DNA of 13,255 bases from an uncultured Erysipelotrichaceae bacterium (GTDB lineage: Bacteria; Bacillota_I; Bacilli_A; RF39; UBA660), in contig CADBMO010000127.1 of assembly GCA_902795755.1 (NCBI GenBank), forward strand, positions 1 through 13,255. Direction: 5' to 3'. The notes under the pieces were generated by a model. That model did no database searches, was not told where the DNA came from, and saw only the letters and a program-made list of their open reading frames with translations. A program made the position numbers and the translations under genes. Of this stretch, positions 7,462 through 13,255 are shown piece by piece (position 1 is the stretch's first letter; each line of letters begins with the position of its first letter).

Positions 7462-7731
7462 ATGATAAAAGTAAATGATGTTTTTGAGGCTGAGGGAAAA
7501 GACTACATAACACTAGATAAAATAATTTTTAATGGGCAAGAATACATTTTTACAAATGAATTAGAAAATGATGAACCAACAAAGATATTTAGGGTTTTTA
7601 GATTAAAAGAAAATGGTATTGTTGAGGTAACTGATAAAGGAGTTTTATCTCAAATATTACCAACGTTTAGTAAAAACATGAATGATAAATTAGAAGTTAT
7701 AAATGAAAGTTATGCAGGACTTTTTAACTAA
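7462..7731 (+). CDS. Small DUF1292-like protein of unknown function
   Basis: 89 residues. The start chosen is ATG 7462, preceded by AGGTGA at proper spacing; an in-frame ATG at 7429 lies inside the -10 box and is rejected. The protein is soluble and acidic, with a strand pattern YITLDKIIFNGQEYIFTNEL (15-34) followed by KIFRVFRLKENG. This is the kind of short beta-meander seen in DUF1292-type proteins, but the match is by eye and weak. A helix is likely at the C-terminus. It is the first gene of an operon, 15 bases before the 539-aa gene. The third gene of the operon has a similar size and pattern, so the two may be distant paralogues. No function can be assigned. Confidence 0.65.
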   Translation: MIKVNDVFEAEGKDYITLDKIIFNGQEYIFTNELENDEPTKIFRVFRLKENGIVEVTDKGVLSQILPTFSKNMNDKLEVINESYAGLFN

Positions 7732-7746
7732 TAAGGAGGTTTTAAA

Positions 7747-9366
7747 ATGAATCAAGACGAAATAAAGGAATTAATAGAATTAGCAAATGGTGATTTATCA
7801 TCAAATGAAAGAATTAATGACATAGTAGATAAGGTAAGAGAGTGCAATGATCAAGAATATGAAGAATTAAAAGGAATCATTGATGAATCTTATGAAGGCA
7901 ATAAAGAAGAACTTATAGCAACAATAGATGCTGCAAGAAAACTAGTTAAAAAAAGAGATGAAGCAGATAGACTAATTGATGAAGCTAAAGAAATATTTGA
8001 TGCTAATCCAGAAAATGAAGAAATTCAACAAAAGATGCTACAATCAAAAGAATTGGTTGATAGTTTTTATGGCAAACTTCCACCAGAAGAGTATAATATG
8101 CTTTTGGTAAAATTGAATGAAGAAGCTAAAAGAATGGGAATTGATTTAGAAGCAAATGCAATTGGTGAAGCCGATTTAGGAACCAATGAAGTTGGTGTAA
8201 GTGAAGAAAATAAAGATGAATTTCAAGACGAGTATAAGAGAGTAATTGGCTTGATGACATCAGAAGATATTGCAACTGAAGATCACAGGGAAGAAGTAAC
8301 TAATGGATTAGAAGATGTTAAACGTAAAATAGAAGAAATGCCAGATTCTGAAGCTAAAGAAGAAGCAAAGAAAAAACATGAAATGATGGAGGTAAATGAA
8401 GTTAGATTTTATACCATTAAACATGCAATTGCGACATTAAATAATCCAGAAATTATTCCTAATATTCAAAATGCAATTAATTCTATCTCAACAGAGCCAA
8501 CGCCTGAGGCTGAAAACTTAAGAAATAAACTAAACGAGTTATTACTAGTAAAACAACAAGAATTAGGAATTGTTCCAAAAGAAGAAGACCCAGAAAAAAA
8601 AGATCCAGAAAAAGAGGATCCTGAAAAAAAAGATCCAGAAAAAGAGGATCCTGAAAAAGAAGATCCAGAAAAAGAGGATCCTGAAAAAGAAGATCCAGAA
8701 AAGAAGGAACCAACCCCTGAGGATAAAAGAAATGCTTTAAAAGCTGGAAAAGATGAAGAATCCATACAAGTAAAGATAAAAGGAAATAAACCTGAGAAAA
8801 CATGGAAGACAGCTGCTGCAGTTGCTGCTGGTGTTGGTATTGGTGCTGGTGCATTCTTTATTGCGGGACCTGGTGGATGCGTTGCAGTTGCAGTTGCAGG
8901 CTTAATTGCTAAAAAAATAATTAGAAAGAAAAGAAAAGAATTAGCAGAACAAAGATTGTTACATCCAGAACAAACTGCTGAAGTTAATGCTGCTGAGGCA
9001 CCTGAAGGAAAAATAAGTAGAGCAATATGGAATATGAAAAATTATCTTAAATCTGATGAAGGTTTAAGAGATTTAGAATGGCTTGCTAGTGCTGCATCAA
9101 TATCTGGTGCAATTGGTGGAGCAGGAATGGGAATATTTAATGTTGTAGACTTTACGGCTATTCCTACTGCTTGGGCTATGGGAGCTGGTATTTCGGGTGG
9201 CGTTATTGCTGGCGGATTAACAAGTGGAATTGTTAATAGAGGAGATGTTTATACCACAATTGAAGTAAAAGAAGGAACTACTCCAGAAGAAATTGCTGAT
9301 GCATATGGTGTTCCAGTTGAACAAATTATTATGCCAGAAGCTGAAAAACATAGGAGATTAAAATAA
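7747..9366 (+). CDS. Acidic helical protein with DPEK repeats, glycine-rich membrane segments and LysM-like tail; function unknown
   Basis: 539 residues, preceded by AAGGAGGT. Residues 1-270 are charged, Glu/Lys-rich and predicted helical, possibly coiled-coil. Residues 281-320 are eight tandem D-P-E-K-(E/K) pentapeptides, a likely extended spacer. Residues 353-388 form a Gly/Ala-rich hydrophobic segment (AAAVAAGVGIGAGAFF onward) followed by a basic stop-transfer stretch KKIIRKKRKE. A second Gly-rich hydrophobic region covers 445-496. The C-terminus (501-528: VYTTIEVKEGTTPEEIADAY, then GVPVEQII) has the pattern of a LysM motif, but ends before the usual last helix and Asn. There is no N-terminal signal peptide, so the helical part is probably cytoplasmic and the topology of the tail is uncertain. 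It is the middle gene of an operon, overlapping the next gene by one base. I do not recognise the family. Confidence 0.8.
   Translation: MNQDEIKELIELANGDLSSNERINDIVDKVRECNDQEYEELKGIIDESYEGNKEELIATIDAARKLVKKRDEADRLIDEAKEIFDANPENEEIQQKMLQSKELVDSFYGKLPPEEYNMLLVKLNEEAKRMGIDLEANAIGEADLGTNEVGVSEENKDEFQDEYKRVIGLMTSEDIATEDHREEVTNGLEDVKRKIEEMPDSEAKEEAKKKHEMMEVNEVRFYTIKHAIATLNNPEIIPNIQNAINSISTEPTPEAENLRNKLNELLLVKQQELGIVPKEEDPEKKDPEKEDPEKKDPEKEDPEKEDPEKEDPEKEDPEKKEPTPEDKRNALKAGKDEESIQVKIKGNKPEKTWKTAAAVAAGVGIGAGAFFIAGPGGCVAVAVAGLIAKKIIRKKRKELAEQRLLHPEQTAEVNAAEAPEGKISRAIWNMKNYLKSDEGLRDLEWLASAASISGAIGGAGMGIFNVVDFTAIPTAWAMGAGISGGVIAGGLTSGIVNRGDVYTTIEVKEGTTPEEIADAYGVPVEQIIMPEAEKHRRLK
8587..8706 (+). repeat. 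In-frame tandem repeat encoding (DPEK[E/K])8, with a 30-bp DNA period
   Basis: The eight pentapeptide codon blocks alternate CCA and CCT for proline, so the true DNA unit is 30 bp. Copies at 8602-8631, 8632-8661 and 8662-8691 differ by a single A/G. Partial units flank them. This near-identity suggests recent expansion by slippage or unequal exchange. Confidence 0.9.
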
Positions 9367-9626
9367 TGAAAGAAAAAATACTAAAGTTAAACAACGGAAT
9401 TGAGTGTTATGTAGTTGAAGAAGTTGTAGTAGATAGAAGAAAGTTTTGCTTAGCATATGAAGCAAATACTGAAGAAGGTATACTATATAACAGATTTATG
9501 ATACTAGAAGAAAAACTAGAAAATGGTAAAATAATAGTAGCTGGTGTAACTGATGAAGAAAGAATGAACATTACATCACTAATACTTGATAAGATAAAAA
9601 CAAGTGTTGAAGGTTCAAACATTTAG
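9366..9626 (+). CDS. Small DUF1292-like protein, third gene of the operon
   Basis: 86 residues. Its ATG overlaps the stop of the 539-aa gene in the sequence TAATG, with no clear separate RBS, so translation is probably coupled. The protein is soluble and acidic, with beta-strand pattern IECYVVEEVVVDRRKFCLAY (12-31), then NRFMILEEKLENGKIIVAGV and a C-terminal helix. Layout and size are close to the 89-aa protein that opens the operon and resemble DUF1292-type proteins; the homology is inferred by eye. The stop codon lies in the loop of the terminator that follows. No function can be given. Confidence 0.7.
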   Translation: MKEKILKLNNGIECYVVEEVVVDRRKFCLAYEANTEEGILYNRFMILEEKLENGKIIVAGVTDEERMNITSLILDKIKTSVEGSNI

Positions 9627-9642
9627 TTTGAATCTTTTTTTT
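9612..9642 (+). terminator. Intrinsic terminator after the 7462-9626 operon
   Basis: GGTTCAAAC (9612-9620) pairs with GTTTGAATC (9626-9634) around a 5-nt loop and is followed by eight T. The stem includes the last coding codons. Confidence 0.88.
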
Positions 9643-9645
9643 ATA

Positions 9646-9654
9646 TGTTATAAT
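9646..9654 (+). promoter_or_regulatory. Extended -10 promoter of the isoprenyl diphosphate synthase gene
   Basis: TGTTATAAT (TG-n-TATAAT) lies 19 bases before the ATG at 9674 and directly after the upstream terminator's T-run. The leader would be about 13 nt, leaving just room for the RBS (GTGAGGCGAT). No good -35. Confidence 0.6.
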
Positions 9655-9673
9655 TAATATGTGAGGCGATAAA

Positions 9674-10699
9674 ATGATTAGTGATATTCAAAAAGATTGT
9701 ATAGTTAAGATAGAGAATAAAATAAATGAAATATTAGATAAAGAAATAGATAAATATAAAGATAATGAGTTTATAAAATCATCATTAGAAGAATTAAAAA
9801 GATTATCACAAGGTGGAAAACGTGTAAGAGGATATTTGATTAAACTAGGCCAATTACTATTTGGGAAAGACGATGAATCATACGTTGATTTAGCAGCAGC
9901 AATAGAAATCTTTCAAACAGCAATACTTATACATGATGATATAATAGATGAAGCAGATAAAAGACGTGGTATGGATACCATTAATTATAAGTACAAAGGT
10001 CATATTGGAATATCTAAAGCAATATGCATTGGCGATTTGGGATTCTTTATTTCGTATCGTATAATAAATAATTGTGATATTAGTGATGAACTAAAAAATG
10101 AGATAGCAAGAGTTTATTCAAAAACACTTCATAACACTGTTAATGGTGAAATAGTAGATGTAGAATTACCTCTTAAAGATATGAATTATCATAAACGTAT
10201 GAGCGATGATATTATATATGATATATATGTTAATAAAACTGCATGGTACACAATAATAGGACCTGTGTTAATTGGTGCGGCATCCGCTTCAGCTAGTGAA
10301 GATGATAAACAAAAATTAATAGAAATGGGAACTAATTTAGGTATAGCATTTCAAATAAAAGATGATCTACTTGGTATATATTCAAGTGATGGTAAAATGG
10401 GTAAAACCTTAAATGATATTAAAGAGGGTAAGCAAACCATTATATATAAATATGCTTTAGATAATGGAGAAAAAGAAGATATTGATTTATTAAAAAAATA
10501 TTATGGTAATCCAAAAGTTACTAGTAAAGAGAGCTCTTTAATTGCTGATATGTTTGACAGGGTAGGAGCAAAAGCTAATGCAGAAAAATTAGTTGAGGAG
10601 TATACAAATAAAGGTATTGAAATAATTAATACTATGGAACTTAAAAACAAAGAAATATTTATGGACTTTGCAAATTATTTATTAAAAAGAGAAAACTGA
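9674..10699 (+). CDS. Trans-isoprenyl diphosphate synthase (polyprenyl synthetase family)
   Basis: 341 residues, full family length. Motifs in order: GGKRVRG (47-53) binds isopentenyl diphosphate; the first Asp-rich motif DDIID (88-92) is complete and followed by RRG; KT at 188-189; FQIKDDLLG (226-234) is the second Asp-rich region, ending in Gly where classical enzymes have a third Asp; GKTLNDIKEGKQT (243-255) follows. The DDLLG form occurs in some geranylgeranyl-type synthases, so activity is expected. The fifth residue before the first motif is small (Ala83), which in this family permits products longer than C15. The likely product is therefore C20 or longer, perhaps for a quinone or carrier lipid; chain length is inference. 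No other isoprenoid gene is near. The stop is TGA, showing standard code use. Confidence 0.9.
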   Translation: MISDIQKDCIVKIENKINEILDKEIDKYKDNEFIKSSLEELKRLSQGGKRVRGYLIKLGQLLFGKDDESYVDLAAAIEIFQTAILIHDDIIDEADKRRGMDTINYKYKGHIGISKAICIGDLGFFISYRIINNCDISDELKNEIARVYSKTLHNTVNGEIVDVELPLKDMNYHKRMSDDIIYDIYVNKTAWYTIIGPVLIGAASASASEDDKQKLIEMGTNLGIAFQIKDDLLGIYSSDGKMGKTLNDIKEGKQTIIYKYALDNGEKEDIDLLKKYYGNPKVTSKESSLIADMFDRVGAKANAEKLVEEYTNKGIEIINTMELKNKEIFMDFANYLLKREN

Positions 10700-10714
10700 T
10701 GTTTTCTCTTTTTT
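10684..10714. terminator. Bidirectional terminator between prenyl synthase and AraC-type genes
   Basis: AAAAAGAGAAAAC (10684-10696) and GTTTTCTCTTTTT (10701-10713) form a perfect 13-bp stem with a TGAT loop that overlaps the TGA stop. T-runs on both sides serve both convergent genes. Confidence 0.9.
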
Positions 10715-11183
10715 ATTTAAAAATTGATAATTTTTTAACCATTGGTTTATTAGGCTTTCTTTTTGATAAATAAGTATTAACTTTATCTAGTAATGTACTT
10801 ATCTCAACTAATCTTTGCCTTAGCAAAATCAACTTATTATCTTCTAATTTTATTATAAAGTAAGTGCTTTTTTTATAATCTCTTGGAGATATCCCCATAA
10901 TTTTTTTAAATGTTTCTGAAAAGTATTCTAATGAATTAAAACCGTTATTTAACGCAATATTTAAAAAGGAATCATCTAAGTTTCTAATTTCTTTGGTACT
11001 GTTATATATTCTTTTTATATTGATATAATCATTTATTGATATACCAAGTTCTTTTTTAAATCTTTTCATAATGTAATATCTATTAAAATACGTTTTGTTT
11101 GATATATCATTTATTGATATATGTGCGTTTATATTTTCATTTATATACTCAAGAATGTTACATACTAATTCATTCGAATACAT
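10713..11183 (-). CDS. AraC-family DNA-binding protein lacking a sensor domain
   Basis: 156 residues. The two helix-turn-helix units of the AraC/XylS DNA-binding domain fill residues 5-105: first at about 23-45 (ISINDISNKTYFNRYYIMKR), second at about 72-95 (FLNIALNNGFNSLEYFSETF), closed by the family's GISPRDYK (97-104). No cupin or other ligand domain precedes it. About 50 basic residues follow (LVEISTLLDKVNTYLSKRKP), possibly a short helical pair. Such a bare domain resembles MarA/SoxS-type regulators, whose activity is set by amount and not by ligand. The start has GGTGAT as RBS. The gene is divergent from the VirD4-like gene and may control it or itself through the GTGTTAA(A)T copies between them; this is inference. 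Confidence 0.88.
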   Translation of the reverse strand: MYSNELVCNILEYINENINAHISINDISNKTYFNRYYIMKRFKKELGISINDYINIKRIYNSTKEIRNLDDSFLNIALNNGFNSLEYFSETFKKIMGISPRDYKKSTYFIIKLEDNKLILLRQRLVEISTLLDKVNTYLSKRKPNKPMVKKLSIFK

Positions 11184-11198
11184 ATAATCACCATACTA

Positions 11199-11207
11199 AT
11201 ATTAACA
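11199..11207 (-). promoter_or_regulatory. Possible extended -10 promoter of the AraC-type gene
   Basis: On the minus strand the sequence reads TGTTAATAT (TG-n-TAATAT), 15 bases upstream of the start codon. It overlaps an inverted copy of the GTGTTAA(A)T element. Weak on its own. Confidence 0.35.
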
Positions 11208-11243
11208 CATTTGCTATAAAAAAACCACTATTGTTTAAATTAA

Positions 11244-11264
11244 GTGTTAAATACGGTGTTAAAT
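11244..11264 (+). repeat. Direct repeat GTGTTAAAT x2 upstream of the VirD4-like gene
   Basis: Copies at 11244-11252 and 11256-11264 have a 12-base period; a related inverted copy (ATTAACAC) is at 11201-11208 in front of the AraC-type gene. They may be operator sites for that regulator, or tandem TGTTAAAT extended -10 elements for the downstream gene. Confidence 0.5.
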
Positions 11265-11287
11265 TGTGTGTGAGGGGAGGAAAAAGC

Positions 11288-12601
11288 ATGAGTAAATATG
11301 CAAAATGGTTAGACTCAAAAGATTTAAATGAAGGTTTAACTAAAATTAGTTCTACAAAGGACATTGATGTATCTGGTATTCAGTTATCTAGTGATGATGA
11401 TGCAATCTACATTGATGAAAAAGATGGTCATTCTTTAGTAATTGGTGCAACTGGATCTGGTAAAACACAAACCATTATATTACCGCTTATTAACCTGTCA
11501 ATGATTGCAAATGAATCATTTGTAGTTAATGATGTTAAAGCGGAAATGTACAAAGCATGTGCGAAAGAATTAAAAAATAGGGGCTACAAGGTTATATTAA
11601 TAGATTTTGATAATCCATTAAAAGGAAATTATTATAATCCATTTGATATGATAAAAAGTGTTTTTAGTAATAACAAAAGCAATGCAGAAAGCATTATTGA
11701 GTTAATTGCAAGATATATCTATGAATCATCTGTAACAGCTGAAACAGATATGTTTTGGGCAAATTCAGCAATGGATTTCTTTAGTGGTATAGTAAGTTAT
11801 ATGCTATCAAATGATATGGAAGTAACATTTAATAGTGTGTTTGATTTTGCAAATACACTAGTAGATAATAAAGTGTGTGATGAATTTAAGTCAAAACTAG
11901 ATAAAACTCAAAATTATTATGGATATTTATCTGGTACAATAAATTCACCTATGGAAACTAGAAATAGTATTATTTCAGTATTTAATTCTGAATTAAGTAA
12001 ATTAGTATCAAATAGTGAATTTAAAGAAATGCTTTCAAAAACAGACTTTGATATTAATGATATCGATAATAAAACCGCTATCTTTATAGTACCTAACAAG
12101 TATAACAAATTTAGTAATTTACAAGCAATATTAATAAATGAATTATATGAGGTATTAGTAAACAAAGATAACAACAAAAAAATTAATTTTATATTAGATG
12201 ATTTTGATGAAATATATCCAATTAGTAACTTAGCATCCATCTTAAATTATTCTAGGGGATATAATATTAACTTTACTTGTAACATTAAAAGTGTTATGGC
12301 ACTAAAAAATAAATACAAGAATCAAGAATTAGATTTAATAAAGTTATGTTTTAAAAATATTATTTATTTATATTCAAATGATATTACAACACTTAATTTT
12401 ATATCAGAGTTATGTGGAAACACCCAAAATAGTAAAGGTGATATTGAACCTTTAGTAACTCCTGAAGAATTAAAAGTAATTAATAACTTTGAAACATTAA
12501 TAATTAGAACCAGAACAATGCCCGTTAGAACTAAACTTAAACCATCATATCAAATTTCTTGGGGATATGAACCAGGCAGTGAAGAATTGCCAGAAAAGTA
12601 A
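11288..12601 (+). CDS. Orphan VirD4/TraG-like P-loop ATPase without membrane segments
   Basis: 437 residues from ATG 11288, which follows GGGGAGG; the frame is open further upstream but only across the AraC-type gene's start, so that extension is rejected. Walker A is GATGSGKT (53-60). The coupling-protein signature follows: VVNDVKAEMYKACAKEL (79-95), GYKVILIDFDNP, then YYNPFDMI (115-122) and DMFWANSAMDFF (154-165). Walker B is INFILDDFDEI (299-309), followed by LNYSRGYNINF (319-329). In conjugation and type IV secretion these hexameric ATPases bring DNA or protein to the channel and carry two N-terminal membrane helices. Here those helices are absent, and no relaxase, mating-pair or other secretion gene is nearby. 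It may act on a cytoplasmic DNA or protein partner, or be recruited by one elsewhere. Family is firm, function open. Confidence 0.85.
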   Translation: MSKYAKWLDSKDLNEGLTKISSTKDIDVSGIQLSSDDDAIYIDEKDGHSLVIGATGSGKTQTIILPLINLSMIANESFVVNDVKAEMYKACAKELKNRGYKVILIDFDNPLKGNYYNPFDMIKSVFSNNKSNAESIIELIARYIYESSVTAETDMFWANSAMDFFSGIVSYMLSNDMEVTFNSVFDFANTLVDNKVCDEFKSKLDKTQNYYGYLSGTINSPMETRNSIISVFNSELSKLVSNSEFKEMLSKTDFDINDIDNKTAIFIVPNKYNKFSNLQAILINELYEVLVNKDNNKKINFILDDFDEIYPISNLASILNYSRGYNINFTCNIKSVMALKNKYKNQELDLIKLCFKNIIYLYSNDITTLNFISELCGNTQNSKGDIEPLVTPEELKVINNFETLIIRTRTMPVRTKLKPSYQISWGYEPGSEELPEK

Positions 12602-12612
12602 AAAAATAAAAT

Positions 12613-12650
12613 AATTAGCACTCTATATTGACAAGTGCTAATTTTTGTTT
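12613..12650 (+). terminator. Possible terminator of the VirD4-like gene formed by the CIRCE stem
   Basis: AATTAGCACT (12613-12622) and AGTGCTAATT (12634-12643) are perfectly complementary with an 11-nt loop and are followed by a T-rich run (to 12650). No other terminator lies between this gene and clpB, so the operator palindrome may also stop upstream transcription. Confidence 0.45.
12615..12641 (+). promoter_or_regulatory. CIRCE operator (HrcA binding site)
   Basis: TTAGCACTC-N9-AAGTGCTAA matches the CIRCE consensus TTAGCACTC-N9-GAGTGCTAA at 17 of 18 arm positions with the exact 9-base spacer. It overlaps the -35 box of the clpB promoter, so HrcA binding would block RNA polymerase until heat or other protein stress releases it. 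Confidence 0.93.
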
Positions 12651-12656
12651 TATAAT
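12628..12656 (+). promoter_or_regulatory. Consensus sigma-A promoter of clpB
   Basis: TTGACA (12628-12633), a 17-base spacer and TATAAT (12651-12656) are a perfect match. The -35 lies within the spacer and right arm of CIRCE. Transcription would start near 12663, leaving a leader of about 42 nt. Confidence 0.92.
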
Positions 12657-12661
12657 GCATA

Positions 12662-12680
12662 TAGTCTAGTAAAAAGACTA
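12662..12680 (+). promoter_or_regulatory. Small hairpin at the 5' end of the clpB leader
   Basis: TAGTCT (12662-12667) and AGACTA (12675-12680) pair around a 7-nt loop, starting at about the predicted first transcribed base. It is a short stem and could be chance; a role in mRNA stability or thermal control is inference. Confidence 0.35.
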
Positions 12681-12704
12681 ATATATTTAAAAGAGGTGAT
12701 TTAT

Positions 12705-13255
12705 ATGTTTGATATGAATAATCCTGAAGAAGAAAACGTTTTAGAAAAATATGGTAGAGATATTACCGCACATGTTAAAGATGGAAAGGTAGATCCTATT
12801 ATAGGTAGGGATGATGAGATACGTAGTATTACTAGAATACTATCTCGTAAAACAAAAAATAACCCTGTATTAATAGGTGAACCTGGTGTTGGTAAAACCG
12901 CTATCATAGAAGGCCTTGCACAGCGTATTGTTAAAGGTGATGTGCCAGCTTCACTAAAGGATAAAACAATATGGGAGCTAGATATGGCATCATTAATTGC
13001 AGGTGCTAAGTATCGTGGTGAATTTGAAGAACGTTTAAAAAACGTTTTAAATGAGGTTAAAAAATCTGAAGGAGAAATCATCATGTTTATTGATGAAATA
13101 CACATGATAGTGGGTGCTGGTAAACTAGAAGGCGCAATGGACGCTGGTAACATGCTTAAACCAATGCTAGCAAGAGGGGAAATCCACTGTATTGGTGCAA
13201 CTACTTTAAATGAATATCGTAAATATATTGAAGATGATGGAGCGTTAGAACGTAG
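12705..13255 (+). CDS. clpB: ClpB disaggregase, N-terminal part, lacking the N-domain (3' end outside window)
   Basis: 183 complete codons, frame open at the window edge. The start ATG follows AGAGGTGAT. The protein opens with LEKYGRDIT (13-21) and DPIIGRDDEIR (30-40), the beginning of the first AAA+ domain; the usual substrate-binding N-domain of about 150 residues is absent. Walker A is GEPGVGKT (58-65), the pore loop has Tyr103 in AKYRGEFEER, and Walker B is MFIDEIH (127-133). GAMDAGNMLKPMLARGEIHC identifies ClpB; ClpC has a different residue pattern here (IDASNILKP). ClpB works with DnaK to pull proteins out of aggregates. Mollicute ClpB proteins also lack the N-domain. HrcA control through CIRCE is expected from the promoter. 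The middle domain, which separates ClpB from ClpC definitively, is beyond the window. Confidence 0.93.
   Translation, partial: MFDMNNPEEENVLEKYGRDITAHVKDGKVDPIIGRDDEIRSITRILSRKTKNNPVLIGEPGVGKTAIIEGLAQRIVKGDVPASLKDKTIWELDMASLIAGAKYRGEFEERLKNVLNEVKKSEGEIIMFIDEIHMIVGAGKLEGAMDAGNMLKPMLARGEIHCIGATTLNEYRKYIEDDGALER

Noticed and set aside
8466..8854. Two overlapping minus-strand reading frames rich in Ser/Gly/Phe or Leu/Phe.
   Set aside because: They are mirror images of the DPEK repeat and its flanks on the plus strand; the low-complexity repeats keep all frames open. No RBS or promoter supports them.
10300..10720. Possible TGA-as-tryptophan genetic code suggested by the mollicute-like ClpB.
   Set aside because: The prenyl synthase ends at TGA inside its terminator hairpin and the visible Trp codons are TGG, so the standard bacterial code applies.
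11099..11287. N-terminal extension of the VirD4-like protein.
   Set aside because: It would run through the start of the divergent AraC-type gene, lacks an RBS and has no family similarity; ATG 11288 follows GGGGAGG.
11288..12601. Integrated conjugative element.
   Set aside because: Apart from one VirD4-like ATPase there is no relaxase, mating-pair gene, integrase or attachment-site repeat in the window.
12701..13153. Minus-strand open frame of 150 codons opposite clpB.
   Set aside because: Shadow of the clpB coding frame, with no signals of its own.

Overview
The window is strongly AT-rich and densely packed, with short intergenic gaps. It looks like chromosomal DNA of a low-GC Gram-positive bacterium, most likely a gut-type member of the Bacilli/Mollicutes-related lineages. 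Supporting signs are purine-rich AGGAGG-type ribosome sites, a CIRCE/HrcA operator, a VanY-type D,D-carboxypeptidase, a SipW-type (Ser/His) signal peptidase and a ClpB that starts without the N-domain, as in mollicutes. TGA is used as a stop (prenyl synthase gene) and the visible tryptophans are TGG, so this is code 11 and not the Mycoplasma code. The taxonomic placement is inference.

Layout. 3-299: end of a rhodanese-like protein whose catalytic Cys is missing. 308-2779 (-): large secreted protein with a SipW-type signal peptide, beta-rich domains, an FN3-like domain and a C-terminal Hint (hedgehog/intein) self-processing domain. A 161-bp divergent region separates it from a three-gene operon on + (2941-5768): a small camelysin/TasA-like secreted protein, an unusually long polytopic SipW-type signal peptidase, and a DUF5305-like membrane protein. 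The two secreted proteins share the same signal-peptide motif with identical spacing, so both are probably clients of this peptidase. This locus is the most interesting part of the window.

5792-7341 (-): mgtC-like gene followed by a VanY/M15B carboxypeptidase. 7462-9626 (+): a three-gene operon in which two small DUF1292-like proteins flank a 539-aa acidic protein with pentapeptide repeats, glycine-rich membrane segments and a LysM-like tail. 9674-10699 (+): trans-isoprenyl diphosphate synthase. 10713-11183 (-): stand-alone AraC-type DNA-binding protein. 11288-12601 (+): an orphan VirD4/TraG-like ATPase with no membrane segments. 12615-12656: a consensus promoter buried in a CIRCE operator, driving clpB (12705 to the window edge, incomplete).

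No stretch over 300 bases lacks a gene. I see no tRNA, rRNA, CRISPR array or insertion sequence. Convergent gene pairs share bidirectional terminators whose stems overlap or abut the stop codons, and several promoters use the extended -10 form TGTTATAWT.
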